Shown: piece by piece, positions 12,889 through 26,578 of the stretch
Layout of the letters: every line of letters begins with the position of its first letter
How positions within the stretch are numbered: position 1 is the first letter of the stretch
Assembly: GCF_019399895.1 (NCBI RefSeq)
Contig: NC_091869.1
Location: forward strand, 5,270,001-5,334,000
DNA length: 64,000 nt
Direction: 5' to 3'
DNA from: Cardiocondyla obscurior
Lineage: Eukaryota; Arthropoda; Insecta; Hymenoptera; Formicidae
Position numbers and translations under genes: made by a program
The notes under the pieces: model-generated
Told to the model about the DNA's origin: nothing
Databases searched by the model: none
Seen by the model: the letters and a program-made list of their open reading frames with translations, nothing else

Positions 12889-13400
12889 CGACGTTGCTAT
12901 ACTTCATTTCAACACCTGAGATAAGAAACGAAAGAACCGAGTACTTACACCGCCCGGCATTCAAATGTTCGCGACTTTAATTAAACAAGCGTTCTGACGT
13001 ACAATTAGTCACGGAGCCTTGGCAACTTTGCTCGTTTGCCGTCGGAGAAACCGAAAGTATTGAAGCGAGCGCGATAGTCAAAGTTTAACAGAAACGTTCT
13101 ATGTAGGTCGTGTAAACATTTGACGATCAACTTATGTAACAAATCGCCTTTTCGATCCGACTTTCGGTAAAATCCTAGTACTACGAGGCAAGAATGAGAA
13201 AAATTAACGGGAGGCAGCCGCGACGGCGTGCGTAGTTAACCTTAATACCCTCCGGGCGGGTGAGAGGGAAAAAGGACGGGTGCTCGGGACTCTGAAGTTG
13301 GTGGTCGCAGGAGGCAATGACGACGTACGTCGTCCTTAAGGACTATAATTAGCGCGCTTAATTGTAACAGGACAGCGCGCTCCTTAGACAACCGTGCGGC
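12723..13400 (-). promoter_or_regulatory. PPP4R4 5' UTR and promoter region (inferred)
   Basis: On the minus strand a candidate 5' UTR exon ends with a good donor (GGCGGT followed by GTAAGT, near 12949-12954). A second short exon follows after an acceptor TTATCTCAG and runs to about 12868. Upstream sequence to about 13250 becomes GC- and CpG-rich. The transcription start is not visible. The island is shared with a candidate plus-strand transcript. Confidence 0.4.
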
Positions 13401-13410
13401 TATTTATAGG
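13400..13410 (+). promoter_or_regulatory. Candidate TATA box for divergent transcript
   Basis: CTATTTATAGG lies in an otherwise GC-rich island, about 25-35 bases before GGTAACAGCC. That spacing fits a TATA-directed start at about 13430-13440 on the plus strand. It is inferred from motif and position only. Confidence 0.35.
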
Positions 13411-13431
13411 AGCGTGGGATCCAGAAGGGTA

Positions 13432-14986
13432 ACAGCCTCCCGGCGACGAAGGGGGGTGAATCTCTCGCGTTCGGCTTGACGCGTGCGAACAGAAGTAAGG
13501 TGCCATCGCGCGCACGGGGGATTGTATACTTACGGATCGGACGCGGCCTCGTACGGGGCTTCATCTCCCTCTTGCAGCATTTTCGAGGCGCATTTTATTT
13601 ATCCGACTCCAGCGTGTGCGGCGGGATCGATCAATCGCGCACGGGGGGATGCCTCACGCGAATGGCACGCGTTTCCATTGACTGTCACGCGCTCGCGCGC
13701 GCGGAACGCGGTTGAAAAAAAAAAAGAAAAACTCGCCGCTGAACGACTGGAACCGCGGAGCTCGCGTATGTCGATCTGCCGCCTTCCTCGCGTTCGATCA
13801 CGTCCAGGTCAGCGCAAACGCGCACGGATTACGGAGCCCAACGGCGAGCCGTCGCAGACACGACGCGGCCCACGTATCAACTGGGCAGCGAACGAGAAAC
13901 GCGTACAGTGCGAACGTCGCCACGACGTTTAGCGGATGCACCGCGGCCGGCAGGGCGCTACACTAGCCGCCGAGGGCGCTGCGGGTTGCGTAACCCGCGC
14001 TGCGCGGGACGTAGAGATGATTTAACGATCGCGTCATCCGGCAATCCGATGCGGCGGCCCCCGGCCCGGCCGGATGACGCGGCGGAAAAAAAGGAATCCG
14101 CAAAGGTTCCCCGAGCCTACCGGGGACATCGCCGGCGGTAACGAGACGATCGTTACGGCTCGTAATAATTTGGAATAAAAATTATTTACAGCATCTTGTG
14201 GCGAGAGAGAAAGAGAGAGATACGCTTGAACACTTTACGATTACCACTTGCGCAATTAGTTATTTGTATGATTTATTCGACTAGAGGTTTATATGGAAAA
14301 TTGACTTATAAAAACTTAGAAATTAAAGCTTTCTAGATCGCACAACGAGCGCGGAGAGGATTTACGAACCGATATCCTTTTTGAAAAATTGCTTTTAAAA
14401 AATCGCTTCTTTATAAATGAATCATAGATCTATAAAAAATTGATGCGACGTCCGAATTAGCTAATATAATCGATTTTATTCTTGCCGTTTATTAAATTAT
14501 ATATATTTTTTTTTGTTACAGATTAACGCAGCTGCATCTACTGCTGTCAACGAGTGTCGTTACCGCCGATATTAATAATTATACGAACCGCAGTCGGTTC
14601 GTCGGTCGTTCCGGGAGTTCCGTGAAGTATTCGGACGGAATTTTTTGACATACGACTTTCTTCTAAACGCGAGTGCCGAACATGGGACGCGCGAAAGTGA
14701 TCAGTAATTTTCGCGATTGTAAAATCACGGTCGGGGTGTTCGCGAGTGACTTGTGCGTAGATGACTCACGTTCCATCTGAGAGGAGGAGCAGACCCGGGA
14801 AGGGTATCATGCATCGGCGGAGCAACTTTTAGGTAAATATAAATTTTTCTCTTTAGAAAATCTTTATAAAAATGAAGCTCTACCTTTACATTAATTTAAA
14901 TACTAACATGTCTACATTAATACGTTTTATTTTATGTTACAGTCACCGGCAGAACTCTACAACTCCGCTGGAGCTCGTGCAGATTG
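13432..14986 (+). ncRNA. Candidate spliced long non-coding RNA or 5' UTR exons
   Basis: Three plus-strand exon-like blocks have consensus borders: about 13432-13494 (donor AGAA/GTAAGG), 14522-14832 (acceptor after a T-rich tract ending GTTACAG; donor TTTTAG/GTAAAT) and 14943-14986 (acceptor TATGTTACAG; donor GATTG/GTGAGT). The blocks are less AT-rich than their introns. Only short open frames are present: 32 codons from 14682, and 23 codons from 14761 that stop exactly at the exon end. This is either a long non-coding RNA divergent from PPP4R4 or the 5' UTR of a gene with far downstream coding exons. I found no convincing fourth exon. Confidence 0.4.
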
Positions 14987-17435
14987 GTGAGTCGCATGAT
15001 TTTATTTTCGTAGTTTATAATATGGGCCTCTTAAAAAATAGCGAGCGGCGTAGCGCGCGCATGGTTTCTAGTATTTGTAAAAATTCGGATGAATTACAAA
15101 CTATCACGCGAATACATGTTATTAATTACATCGGAGATTATTTGCTACCTTGAAAATACGCTTATGCTCGTGAGATTTAATTAACGCCAATGCCGACCTT
15201 GTTTCAGTAATCGCAGGCAAATTACGCATTTCGATCAAGGCTTTAACTGGTTGGCACAAACCAAACAATATACCATATATGTAAAACATACTTGTTCTCA
15301 CATGCGACTTCGGGAAACATGTTAAGCTTTTAATTATTAAATATTAATTTTAATGCTTAAAAATATTGTCACTCGTACAATAATAAAAAAAATGTTAATT
15401 AACAGAAATTAAAAAAAAAAAGTATTACGCAAAATTCTTTAAATAAGCAACTAACTAAAAATATCAATATTAACTATCTAATATTAGCTAATATTAATTT
15501 AAAAATGCATAATCTACTTACAAAAGGATATGGAGTGCTCTTTCTATAGGTCTCCTTTCCAAGTTAGAGTCCAAGGAGTGCTTTCGCAACTGTTCTTCAT
15601 TCTAAGCAAGGATATTTAAATGAGATCGGCGAGGCGTAAAATTGAATTGCATGAATGTTCATCTTACATTTAATATCAAAGAAGAGTCTCCTCGAATATA
15701 TAGGTTATAAAGAGCTTTCTTCGGAAAATTTATACATACACGTGCAAAGAAATATAAACGAATAAAAACATGTCAGGCATTACAACATACTCTCATGTCA
15801 GGTATTAGCTTATCCAACTGAAGACTCGCAAAATCCTCGAGCTCCATGATTCCACGGTCTGTGATACACTCTGTCTATTTTAAATACGATTTTATATAAC
15901 CTTTTAAACAAATATTTCTTAATAACAACGGATACATTCAAGTTAAACATAATCGAAATGCGAGTTGTTATAACGAGTGCGTCTCGAGAGTACATTACTT
16001 CTTTTTTTTTTTTAATTATATTAGGAAGATACATTTGATAATGCAGCTTGTATCATACAGTCGTGATACTTATTAATTAAAGAATTAATATATCGCTTAA
16101 TAAAAATTAAAATAAACGTATAAATTTTAAAACTTTTAGTTCTATTTGACTTTTTGGTCTAAATTATCTATGAAATTTGTTCAGACCAATGAAAATTTAT
16201 CTATATCTTATTATATATTTAAGTGCACTTTTTGCAGGCAAAGCAGAAAGAAAATTAATTTTATTAATATGCGCTTACAACAATAAGCAAACTAATATAG
16301 AATAAGTATTTTTAAAGTACATCAAATGTCACTTCCATATAAGTTGTTGTACGATTAGCATATTTATATGTCGTAAATTTGTCACATATAAATTTATTCT
16401 ACATGTTTACATTATGCTATGTAAAGATTAATGAAAAATAATATACTTTAATATGCTAGAATAATTATATCGCAACATAGTGACAAGTTTGTACTTTTTT
16501 TTTATATATATAAAATAAACTGAAATTATATATCGTATAAAAATACGATACTTTGATTGCTGAACGATTAAAAACATTGTAATTATATTGTAATTATACA
16601 GTAATTTTCAATTCATATACATGGAAAATGAATTAGAGTAATCTGGTATTTTTAAACTGCTAATGTTATAACAGTATAACTTTGTTCGATTATTTTGTTA
16701 GAACTACCATATACATGTAATGTTTTAAAAGTACCCCGAAAAAAAAAAGAAACAAAATTTACAGTTACATGTAAGGCACTTATTGGCAATAAATAAAAAT
16801 TATGTATAATATTTATGAGATTTAAATAAAATAGGTTTGTGAAATTGTATTATACTGTATTACAATTACATATTATGTAACATTGTGTGTTACATAACAT
16901 TTTCAGCAATTATCCAATTTTCATATACATAAAAATGCATTCCAAGAAATTACATGGGAAAACTTTTAACACTTAATTATTCATATCCATTACGTAATAT
17001 TTCTTACTCTAAATATTTTAATTAAAAAAAAAATATGAAAAAAAAGTATACTTGTCATACAGGAATATATTTTATTTGAATAGTGTTAGAAGTACTTATT
17101 TGGAATGTTTTTTGGCACGTAAGTAGGTCCTTACAAAAATAAAAAAATTATGAACACATGTGATCACTTTCTTAATTAATTTGTAAACTGAAAATATACA
17201 AAATGTAATATATTAAAGATGCTTTTCAACAAGAAACATACGCCTCAAATAATATAAAATAAAAATTTCAAAATTATAGAAATAAAAAAAATTTAATAAT
17301 TATTTCAATAACATTAATATTTACTTGATGAAAAACATCTTACGATATATTATAGTATATATAATAAATGTTATTTTAATTTTATAGTACATATAGAAAG
17401 AAAAAAACTATTGAAATAAACTTTAATTATTAGTT
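14987..17435. other. Intergenic DNA between candidate ncRNA and Piwi 3' end
   Basis: This is AT-rich with scattered homopolymers. Acceptor-like sites on the plus strand at about 15207 (TTGTTTCAG) and 15551 (TTTCTATAG) could continue the candidate ncRNA, but I cannot confirm either. The last few hundred bases should hold the Piwi 3' UTR on the minus strand. Confidence 0.45.
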
Positions 17436-20400
17436 TTATAAGAAAAATAGCTGATTTTCCAGCTGTGTACTTGGAGGTCGATGAAGAAATCGTCCCACTA
17501 AAAGTGATAACTTGTGTGCATAATGACAAGGTGCTGGTACGCGCACAGTACTCGAGCAATTATAATATATATGAGTTAATTTAAAAGTAATACATTGCAC
17601 TACTTCTGCAGTTAAACCAGTATTATCAGAGATAACATTGTATGATGTTGGTGAAACTGTACCTTGCCTGACATGTTGTGATACAATGAAAAAGTCATAT
17701 TTGAGTGGATTCGTTATAACATCGTCAACAATTGTACCGATCGGAGGATTAGTACGTCTCGTATGATCGAATAGTCGAACGTTAATCTTTTTGTTAACGA
17801 TAATGAAAATCATTTTGAAATTTGGACCATAATACAATTCTTCGAGTTTCTTTTTCAAAGTTCCGACTTCATTTTCCCAAACGTTTCGAATCTGACCTTC
17901 ACTGACACCGTCACGATAAATTACTAGATACATGGGATAAGCTTGGTTAATGGCGCGGTAAGCCATCAAAGCTTTGCGTACACTTGTACAGAGTTGCTCC
18001 GCAAGATCTTCGCCACTATGAAATTGAATAATAGAACTGAAGTATCGCGTCAACGTTTGGTCCACAGTTGCCACCATAGACACTGTAATTATAAATCATA
18101 AATTTTTTAATTAATTTACAATTAAATTATAAAGATTAAATAAAATTGTAAGAACATAAAATTAAAAATTACAATAAAAGTAATGTAGCATAAAACATTT
18201 TAAAAGGGGATAAAACAAATTATTATTTGAAAATTACTTACAATAGTCTTTGCCCCTGGTGTCTACGTCATGGCATACATCAAAACCAATAGCCATTAAT
18301 CCTCTTAACGGATTATCTACAGCCCAAGGAGCTCCACCTAGCTTACAATTCATTTGTATAGCCACTTTCGTAGCAATACTCATTGCATTTCTTCCATTTA
18401 AATTCTTTTGTAGAAAGACTTGTGATGGCACAGGTCTATCTAAACAACATTTTTTCTTGATCGCCGAGTAGCGATCATTGCGATTATTGCTCACTACGCA
18501 GAATACTAATTCTGGAGTACATCTACTCAGATTATTCTCAAGTTCCCCAGCATACGTGTTTGCTCTGTCGTCGCGTAGAAATACCATTTGTGGATTTCTA
18601 ACTAAGAAAGATATTTGACGAGATACTTGCATTAGCGTACCTAAGAAAGCCTGCAAAATTTTTAATAATTAAAATTAATATTTTACGATAAAAAACACAT
18701 TTATATATGCGTACAAATCATTTTCATCTAATACTATTTCACATGTTTCATGTAATTTATATATTTGTAATTATTTAATGAAAAATATTTACGTTTACAG
18801 CATTACGATCGCGTTCACTAGCAAACACCAACCAATTGTTTAATTGTTTACTGTTATACAAGTGTATTCTTTGCATATTTCTCGACCAGTCTCCTCCGCC
18901 ACTGTTAATACTATATTTTTTAGAAAATGTAAGTTGAGAAGATGGTAAAACACGACCAGGAACTTCAACTAAACTTCTGTCTAGCGTCATATTCCAATCT
19001 TTGAATTCCTGAATAACTTTTGGTTCTTCTCGAAGTCTGCTGTTGAATTTCAACAATTTATTTATTCGAGCGTCTGGTGAGAGACATGTATAAGCTCCTA
19101 ATGCTTTCATCAGGTGAAAATTCTCTCTCATACTATCAGTTAAACCTACGAGACATTACATTTATACATTAAATTTTACATATTAAGTATAAAAGTATTA
19201 TGTATTTATTTAAAAAAAAATTATCAAGTACCTGTAGCCCGACATAATTCGGGAACTAAATAAACAAGATCTCCTTCGCCAGCATTTCGTTGTTTCGGTT
19301 TTGAACGAGTTACTAACATTGGTTGAGTAGGTTCAGATATTTCAATTTCATATTTTTTATAATAATAATCCTGGTAAGACACGTGTTCACCATTTCTCAT
19401 AGGAAATGTCGAAGAAGGACTTGCATCATAATCCACATCCTCAATACGATATGTATGATTATTGTAATCCGTAAGTACCATAATTCCAATTACATTCCTA
19501 GAAAATTCTTCCTAAAAATGCATATTATGTTAGAATAAGCAAATAAAATAATAATAAATTAACATACAACCTGTATTAAAAACTACATGTAAGTAAAAAA
19601 TTTTGCGTATTTTAAAGTTATTTGACATAAAAAAATTTTAACGTAAAAAAATACGTAATATTTAGTTTTTAATATCGAATGTAACATTGACGAGAATAAA
19701 GAAAAGTCTAATTAGACATACACAAAATTATAAATTTTACCTTATAGTTGCCACCGCGTAAATAGCATCCCTTTAATATATCATATAGAGTTTCTTGACG
19801 CATCACTTTATGTGCTATTTCTGCACACATTAGAATATTGTTTTCATGTTGTTGAATGGTTGTAATATATCCAGGCCATAATTCCAATCTGAATTGACTT
19901 ACGACTGACTGCAATCATTATTATTAAAATTATGAATTTATTTCATCCAACAAAATAAATTTATATAAATTATATACTAACTTTATTTTTGGCGTCATAA
20001 TAATTACGGCCCACCAATTGTAATTTTAAATATTCTAAACACTTTCGCATTATTATGTTAAAAATAACATTATAATACCCATCATCTGGGGTCATTTTTC
20101 CAACTAGACGCATAGTGATTCCAATTTCTATACCATCACTTTTTCTCGGGACCTTCCAATGTATTTTCTGCAAATTTTTTAATATATTTATAAAAATACT
20201 TAACCCAAACATTAAGCTGTACAGCAACGTGAAATATAATATACTTACATTTAGTTCAGAAGTAGTTGCATATAAAATAGAACCATCAAAAATGTATGCA
20301 CCAATCTCTTCTTTTTTAAATCTAACCATACCTTTGCGAACAAATGTACGCTCTTCTTCAGGCTCAAAATCAACTCGATATTTATAAAGACACCAATCAG

Positions 20401-21514
20401 GTACTGTAGGTAGTTTAAAGTGATTTGTCGTAAGTGTTATTGGTCTTCCAGATGTACCTATAAATCGAAAAAAAATTAAATATTACAAAAAAATATTACT
20501 TTTAATTTTTACTACATTCACATAATATTGTTTTGATATATATAATCACGTAATAAATTAAGATTTTCTACTGACCTCTTTTAGTTTCCAAATCATGTGG
20601 TCTAGTAACCAAAATATCGCTTTTTCCACGTCGACCACTCGTCGACTGTTCTGTATCTTCCTTTTTTACTTCACTTTTAACATCACCTTTATTGTACATA
20701 AGAAACTTTAATGAATTTGGCAACTAAATTTTAATTTTAATTTATTTTATACTTTATGTTCATAAATAAAAGTGCATTTTATTTATTCAACTAAATTAAT
20801 AATTTTGAAAAAAAAAACGTATAAAATACTTCTACAAAAGAACTTACTTTTCACTTTCTTCGATTCATGTTGTTCAGAATATGAAGATGATGATGTACTT
20901 GGTTGAGGAGAAGCTTCACGTTTAATTTTCTATTGCAATATAATAGTATTAATTACATTCTCATATATTTTTAAACTTTATTTTAAATATGCATTAAAAA
21001 ATTTAGTTTTTTAAATTTTAAATTACAATATTGAAAATTGTACCAACCTTTATTACTCCTTTAAATTCTCTTGCACTTGACGATTGATTCTATGAGAAAA
21101 AAAAAAAAATTATATATATGTATATTCGATTACCAAATGAAAGTTTTCTTTAGAAATCTTCAAAATCTTGAATAACAATTAAATGTATCACTAGACTATG
21201 AAGAAAATAAGTTGCTTTTAAACATTTATAGAATACATATAAGAAAGACACATGTATTATAATAACCTATATCACAAATTGATTTTACTTTACTATTTTG
21301 GATAGTTTTTTTTTTTTTTTAAAGTATATTGTAGTACTCTTTGAAATATATTTCACTCAAATCACTTCAATTAACTTTCTTTAAATAAATAAAAAACAAA
21401 GCCGGTTTCTACTCGTGTGCTTACCGAATCTTTATCGTAAGGTTTTTTACGATGCCCGCTGCTAGTAGATGGCTCGGAGGGATCATAACCTCTCCCTTTC
21501 TCTTGCTTGGACAT
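17436..21514 (-). CDS. piwi: Piwi-clade Argonaute (Piwi/Aubergine-like)
   Basis: Eleven coding exons, minus strand in order: 21425-21514, 21048-21089, 20848-20929, 20576-20686, 20249-20457, 19982-20167, 19741-19908, 19232-19511, 18793-19145, 18242-18650, 17436-18082. Phases close to 858 residues. PIWI proteins bind piRNAs and silence transposons in the germline. The N domain begins near residue 108 (GTSGRPITLTTNHF), PAZ lies at about 270-385 (HTYRIEDVDYDASPSSTF), then MID and PIWI to the end (QLFFL). The slicer triad is intact: Asp631 (GFDVCHD), Asp701 (VIYRDG) and His833 (CHYAHKL), with an acidic residue near 668-672 as the likely glutamate finger. The first 105 residues hold only one GRG motif; instead they are serine-rich with basic patches and four [IV]Kx[ED] motifs. 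The clade is certain; Piwi versus Aubergine is not, because insects differ in how these duplicated. Confidence 0.92.
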
Positions 21515-23200
21515 TTTTATAACTCAGTGATAAAATCTGAAAGTTAAAATAAAAAATGTTACAGAAACCACTCCTTTAATTTGTCACATAATACATTAAC
21601 AATAATATACACCAAGTAAAGTTTATCCAGGGGAAGTATTTTATCACAATTTTGCGTTAGCGTCACAACATTACTGTACCACGAGTACGTACAACCAGAC
21701 TACCGTGCATCAGAGAGGGGATCTTACGAACCATGTGACTACAATATAATTACCGAAAACTCGTAGAACATCAGTTTCTGACTGAAACCAACTTTAATCT
21801 TGGTTTAACTTTTTCTTTAATATCCTAATTTTAAAACCAAAGAAAAATATAGAAAAAAAGAATACCTAAGATTGTAGTTTATTTATATAGACGGTGTATA
21901 TAAATCTATATTGGGGTAAAAGTGTATCCCCAAACGCCAGAAAAACTAATGGCTTCTATAACACAAACTATAAATTCTATGTACTCTGCGAGTTTTCAAG
22001 ATTTACCTCTCCAAAAAAAAAATCGATATTAATGTTGGAATGAGACTTACAATATCCAATGTTCTGCAACTTCTTTTAAAATTTATAATAATTTGAGTTA
22101 AAAGAAAAAATTAAGCAATCTCAGATTCTGAAATCATGCTTATATGCTCGTTATCACATATCTATGTAAGCATAAAAGACGTCGCATTTTCTCCCCTCTA
22201 CTCCCCTCTTCTCCCCACTAAAAAGAGACAAAATAAGGTAGCTCAAGTTCCAGAATCTCACGACTATCTCTCATCTCTGCACATGATTTATATTTAATCG
22301 TTCAATATCCCATAAATTTGTTTTTCTGAAATATTTCTAATAATGTAATATGTAAACAGATATAGAGAAGTATTTTCAGAACCGCGATTCGTTCTTAATA
22401 ATTCTAAATAGCTCATTATTGTCAACTTTCAAAAAAATACTATTTCTATCGTTCTTATTTTTTTTCTGCTGATATCTCGAGATTAAGTTCGTCAATTTCG
22501 AGGCCGCTTTCTTTAATCAATAATTTGAGCAATACTAATTTTCACAAATTACTTTCGAAAACCGTCCTGGCATTACTACAACCCAATGTATCACAGAGAG
22601 TTGAGATCGTCACAATTGAGTTAAAATTAATCATTTATCCTAACATTTTACGTTACAAGAAATAACATCGTAAATGTACACGAGGCTACGGTCGAAAAAA
22701 AAAAGAACTGCTATTGTGTATGAAAACTGCCCTATACGGAACTTTATCTTCATGAAGAATCGACGAAATAAAATACGATCCCCCCCTCCTCCACCCAAGT
22801 TTGCGTTGTCCTAGCAGGTAAAAAAAAAGAACAGAAGCGAATGTCTTTTTTTTCTGCGGTCCGTGCTTGTCTCGTCGATATGGCTTACAATATCTCAATT
22901 CGTCAGCCCCTTTGTCATCAAATGTAAACACGATTTTTAGAAATACGCATTGAAACGTAAGCATGAATACCTAAATTTACCTTATAGTCCTGCTAGCGTA
23001 GTCGCACGGATTACCATCTAGGAATGCGTCGAGCATGCAGTTTCAAACGCGTCTGAGGTACCAAATCTTCTTCCTGTGCTTCTTAAACTGTACGAAACAA
23101 ACAGGGCAAATCGTTCGCCGAGACGACTGAATACTAAGAGCTCACAAGAATCGCGGGACATCCGAGAAAGTCGGTGCGATAGGTAGCGCCAATCGCAAGA
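21515..23200 (-). promoter_or_regulatory. piwi: Piwi 5' UTR with intron, and promoter (inferred)
   Basis: Upstream of the start codon a 22-base leader begins after the acceptor AACTTTCAG (exon to 21536). A matching minus-strand donor (GACTATAAG/GTAAAT) lies at 22979-22980. It implies a non-coding first exon at about 22981-23200 within a CpG-rich island. The 1.4-kb intron between them holds no recognisable gene. Confidence 0.45.
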
Positions 23201-23279
23201 GTATCGCGTATTGCCCAGAATTCGCGTGATTGGCTCAGGTTCGAACGGCCTGAAATAACGCGTGTGTTAACCGACGATC

Positions 23280-23494
23280 GTTGATCGATAGCGAATTAAG
23301 TGAGTTCGTGTCTCGATTCCAAGTGCCACCGGCCGCGACGTGGCTGTGACGTTCAACTCGCACGGTTTACGGACGTCGCCTCAACGCTAGGAAACCTCGG
23401 CATCAACTAACCAAGGGCTCATCGCCACGCACAGCGAGGCTGCAGTCGGCGAGGGTTCAAGCGGCAAGCTGCAGGATTTCGAACCAACCAATCG
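23280..23494 (+). other. Candidate first exon of a plus-strand transcript divergent from Piwi
   Basis: GC-rich sequence ends in a strong plus-strand donor (CCAATCG/GTAAGT at 23494). It lies within a few hundred bases of the inferred Piwi promoter. No long open frame enters the donor and no downstream partner exon was recognised up to 27 kb, so product and length are unknown. Confidence 0.35.
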
Positions 23495-26400
23495 GTAAGT
23501 GGCGTTTTTCTTGGCTGTATTCCTCCGCTTGTCTCTTCCCCGTCCACTCACGCATACTTGACCACACTAACGCAGCATAGCAACAATTTTGCCGGGTGGA
23601 GGGGGTGGAGGGTAAGGTAGACTCGTAACGAAAGAACCAATTCTAGCGACATATCGTCACATGACGTCATAATTTCTACCGGGTACCGTACTCTACCATA
23701 AATAAAATATCAAGTACTAATCATTCCCGTGGCAATCAATATCGATATTAGGAATTATAAAATAACGAAAGATGTATGATTGACAGAGGTATCATTTATC
23801 AGGTGATTAAAGTCGTAATTAACGAAGTCTTTGTACACTTTGTTATTTTTTAAATAATTTTTAGGCAAACACGTAGTGGCCAGAATAGTACGTTGATACT
23901 AGATGAGTCTTAAAACAGCAAGATGAATCATGTTCAAAGAATTTAATGATTTCTGAACAGAAACACACATACACATATATGGTATATGCTACGTGCAACT
24001 GCATGTAAAAAAAGAATACGTTAAAATCTGCAGTAGCTGCAGTTCTTGATCCGCAATCGCGAAATAAATCTTCTGTTGAATGCAGTTTCATAAATAAAGT
24101 ATAATCAATTTTTCTGTTTTATTAAAAAAAAAAAAGAAATTTAACGTTGCTAATTTTTTTTTAATTAACATATAATTAAATGTCAGGATAAGATTGAAAA
24201 TTAATAGTTGATTTAACGTACACACGTATATTTCATACATTACTAGGATACATTGTTGACGTAATTTCACAAATCACATATAAACTAAAAACAAACTTCA
24301 ATACGTAATAGGGATTAATATGTTAAATATTAATTGAAGCAGCAGTCTTCTTTGTGCAAGCACACCAATTAATTGCACAAAAACCTAGTTTGAATAAAGA
24401 AAAAAAAAGACTGTTGCTTTTATTAATAAAAAAGAGTTACTGATGAAAATTCAGTATTCAAGACTCTTACTCTGTAATTCTTAACAATAGTTTCGTTATC
24501 ATTATACTGTCATCCATGTATAATGAATGGTAAAAAAAAACTGTAGGATATAATAATAACGAAAGCATTATTAAGGGTCAACCGTCTATTCTTTTCAATG
24601 AACTACCAATCAGTCAAACGTGTGTCTATCTCTAACTTTACTTTTTTTTTGTGTACCTTTCTTTCTTTCTAAACACGTAAAGCCACTTAATAAATGTATT
24701 TGCCTGTAAGGCAAAGCTTGTCAAGAAGTTGAAATTATTGATTTACAGAATAAGTATGTGTGTATGTACGAATAATAAGATTATTGGGAATATATTCTGC
24801 TATAATTGACACATCGCTATATGCTAAACGTATAATTTGTCGTTGTCAAATTGATTCCAGACGTTTTTCGAGTATTATGTACGTGTGGTGTGGTTTATGT
24901 ACGTATTTGTAGTCGTTTTACATTTTCTCTCGAGCATTGATACTGTTATTTTATTATCAGATTATAGTTTTTTTTAGCAATTTTATAATTTCAAGTCTAC
25001 AAAATCATACTAAAACGGTATGCTATTTGGAGGAAATTTTAATATAAAATTTTGCTAGAGATAATAAAACATGAAATAATTTATATTTAAGTTTTGCTAT
25101 TGAGAGAAAATACGAATGTTATATAAACTTATATGTGACGAGTGGTTTAATGTTGGCTCTTAAAAGTCGAAGAACGGTATATAACACAAAGATTATAAAT
25201 CTATCAAGAATAATTATCGTATGTGAAATTTGCTTATGAAAATATGAAATTCCTATATGTAAAAACTGCAACTAGAAGATATATTTTAATAACAAGTACG
25301 TTGAACATATTTACTGGGATATTGAATTATCTTTATCTTACTATATTAAAAGTAATATCATAGAAGTTTACGTTAAATGTAATTATTTTTAAAGGTATTA
25401 GTATATCTTAAACACATCTATATCCTAAGTCTATTTTCTATAAGTTTAAAATTAGATATGGCTATATAATTCTCAGCTCGATAATATCAACATTTTTATC
25501 ATCTGCACAAACTAAAACTTTGAATCAGATAGCCATACTTGATTCTAAACAAAACACGAGATATAAATATAGACCAAATTTTTAATTTTGTTCTCTATAT
25601 TCGAGCCAATAATTTTGTTTTTTTATACTTCTCTCCAATAGTTTTTTTTACAAGCACTTACTTAATTACTTACAAAATTTTTTACTGGTGTTACAAGAAT
25701 GAGATGCTAAAAGATTTCTTTTTACTAGTAATATGAAATTGACTGTACAAATAATGTTATATACTCTATGCACATGTACATACATGTATAAAATATGTGA
25801 GTATCTTGTATTTTTGCGTTCTTACATTTTTTTACTACAAACAAAATGTGTTTTTAAAAAATGTATCAATTGCTAAAACAAAAAAAAAACCTACATGAAG
25901 TATATTAATAATAATAATAATATTATGACATACAATCTGTTAAATAATTATTTTTGAAACTAAAGTTCTATAATTCGTGAGAACAAAAGATACCATAATT
26001 AAAGTTTTCTACTAATACATAAAAATTGAGCGAGATGTTAATTCTATATAGATAAATATAATTGAGCACAGAGCATATATATATCTACGTGTATTCTATA
26101 ATTCAGTTTAAATACATGTTTAAGTCTTGTTAATTTGCGTAAAACATCTCACGTAGTAAAGCAAAAATACAACTAGATATTAAATAAAATTAATTTTGGT
26201 CGGTTTCTAAGGAAACTGTGTTACGAATCTTCATTAAAGGTACATTTGAGAAAGACACATATGTTTCTAATATTATTTAAAAAATAAAGACTACATCTCT
26301 ATATTTAATTTGAAAAATGTAATATATTAGTTATCTAAAAAAAAAAAAAAGAAATATGGCTGAACTTAAATAAAGTGATAAAATATGTATGTATAACATT

Positions 26401-26578
26401 GAATATCGCTTATTTTCTTATAATGCTACAAGAGGTTATTGTTCATTACATTTAACTGCCGAATTATTTACAACAATCGGGATATATCGATGATTAGAAC
26501 GAAGAAAACGAGAATATCGATATTAAATGAAAACATAAAATATTAATTACGTGTTACTTTATAATAAAATATATATCT

